Shown: one piece after another, positions 63,630 through 64,000 of the stretch
How the letters are laid out: every line of letters starts with the position of its first letter
Numbering within the stretch: position 1 is the stretch's first letter
Origin: an uncultured Sphingomonadaceae bacterium
Lineage (GTDB): Bacteria; Pseudomonadota; Alphaproteobacteria; Sphingomonadales; Sphingomonadaceae
DNA length: 64,000 nt
Assembly: GCA_947493955.1 (NCBI GenBank)
Contig: CANLSQ010000001.1
Location: forward strand, 1,914,572 to 1,978,571
Reading direction: 5' to 3'
Translations under genes and position numbers: made by a program
The notes under the pieces: generated by a model
Databases searched by the model: none
Told to the model about the DNA's origin: nothing
What the model saw: only the letters and a program-made list of their open reading frames with translations

Positions 63630-64000
63630 TTATTTCGCATGCCCGTTCGCATTACCGTTGTTTCCATTGCCGTTACCGCCACCGTTGGCGTTGCCATTAC
63701 CGGCATTGTTGCCGTTGCTCGCATTGGCACTGCCGCCGCCGTTCCCGTTTCCACCTGCATTGCCATTATTGGCGTTGCCGCTGCTGTTTCCGTTTCCGTT
63801 ACCACCCCCATTGGAACCGCCATTGCCGTTTCCGTTGCCGTTATTCCCCTTGCCGTTACCGCCACCGTTGGCGTTGCCATTACCGGCATTGTTGCCGTTG
63901 CTCGCATTGGCACTGCCGCCGTTGTTCCCGTTTCCACCTGCATTGCCATTATTGGCGTTGCCGCTGCTGTTTCCGTTTCCGTTACCACCCCCATTGGAAC
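63630..64000 (-). CDS. Gly/Asn-rich repeat protein, cut by the right edge
   Basis: On the minus strand the frame ending in TAA at 63632-63630 reads a C-terminus of Gly, Asn, Ser and Ala only, ending NGNANGHAK, with no other residue types for about 120 codons. The alternative frame over the same DNA gives Met/Thr/Ala-rich sequence and is a shadow. Such Gly/Asn repeats occur in secreted surface or biofilm-matrix proteins. The N-terminus is outside the window, so a signal peptide cannot be checked. Confidence 0.7.
   Translation of the reverse strand, partial: SNGGGNGNGNSSGNANNGNAGGNGNNGGSANASNGNNAGNGNANGGGNGKGNNGNGNGNGGSNGGGNGNGNSSGNANNGNAGGNGNGGGSANASNGNNAGNGNANGGGNGNGNNGNANGHAK
63661..64000. 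repeat. 183-bp tandem repeat in the Gly/Asn-rich gene
   Basis: The stretch beginning TTGCCGTTACCGCCACCGTT at 63667 recurs at 63850, an offset of 183 bases, or 61 codons. The two copies stay nearly identical along the visible length. One full and one partial unit are seen; more may lie beyond the edge. Confidence 0.75.

Noticed and set aside
63560..63994. A Met/Thr/Ala-rich frame at the right edge
   Set aside because: It is another frame over the Gly/Asn repeats; the frame ending at 63630 has the compositional bias of a real repeat protein.
1..64000. CRISPR array, rRNA operon, replication origin or complete transposon
   Set aside because: No regularly spaced repeats with unique spacers, no rRNA-like stretch, no dnaA-box cluster and no transposase were seen.

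Overview
The window is 64 kb of chromosome from an alphaproteobacterium of the order Sphingomonadales. The order is inferred from gene families and gene neighbourhoods, not from a marker tree. The clues are a DksA whose zinc-finger cysteines are mostly lost, a PEP-CTERM-type protein with the short N-terminal leader common in this order, a MarR gene divergent from ilvE, the hom/glpX/recJ/tRNA-Glu neighbourhood, and many TonB-system and c-di-GMP genes. Coding density is high and most of the region looks like vertically inherited core.

Layout. 0-5.3 kb: a clipped gene end, oxyR, and polA-glk. 5.3-14.3 kb: a diguanylate cyclase, a LysR regulator divergent from MAPEG and DUF1993 genes, rimO, a DUF1761 protein, a PhyH dioxygenase, a lipase-like hydrolase, a K+ channel and an NlpD-like lipoprotein. 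14.4-19.9 kb: a PAS-GGDEF-EAL-PilZ protein, an HTH protein, a GC-rich palindromic non-coding module and the surE-serS pair. 20-28.6 kb: a Ser/Gly-repeat surface protein, dksA, a PilZ protein, a CoA-transferase, a LytS/LytTR two-component system, a DUF2891 lipoprotein and a MATE exporter. 28.8-32.6 kb: a SleB-type cell-wall hydrolase, class II DAHP synthase and small envelope proteins. 32.6-37 kb: a response regulator / FecR-LysM protein / CHASE2 histidine kinase operon. 37.3-44 kb: tRNA-Gln, ilvE, marR, ybjN-proC, a UbiK-like protein, tspO and an ABC exporter. 44.2-46.9 kb: tonB-exbB-exbD-exbD. 47.2-55.4 kb: hom, glpX, a DUF900 hydrolase, a UDG-family protein, a flavodoxin-like protein, recJ and tRNA-Glu.

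55.4-61.1 kb is the accessory part. It starts just behind tRNA-Glu with the 3' half of a tRNA-Met, which looks like an integration scar. It then carries a single-chain restriction-modification enzyme, a small secreted protein behind a long structured 5' leader, a serine resolvase, and short orphan genes separated by AT-rich DNA. The leader has a closing stem with internal hairpins, then a terminator-like hairpin, then a hairpin covering the ribosome binding site. I regard it as the best candidate for something undescribed. From 61.2 kb the core-like sequence resumes with a CHASE2-GGDEF-EAL protein and a Gly/Asn-rich repeat protein that runs off the right edge.

Two themes recur. One is c-di-GMP and envelope signalling: three GGDEF/EAL proteins, two PilZ modules, two CHASE2 sensors, FecR-LysM and LytTR. 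The other is cell-envelope work: NlpD-like, SleB-like, TonB/ExbBD and PEP-CTERM proteins. No CRISPR array, rRNA operon or intact transposon was seen.
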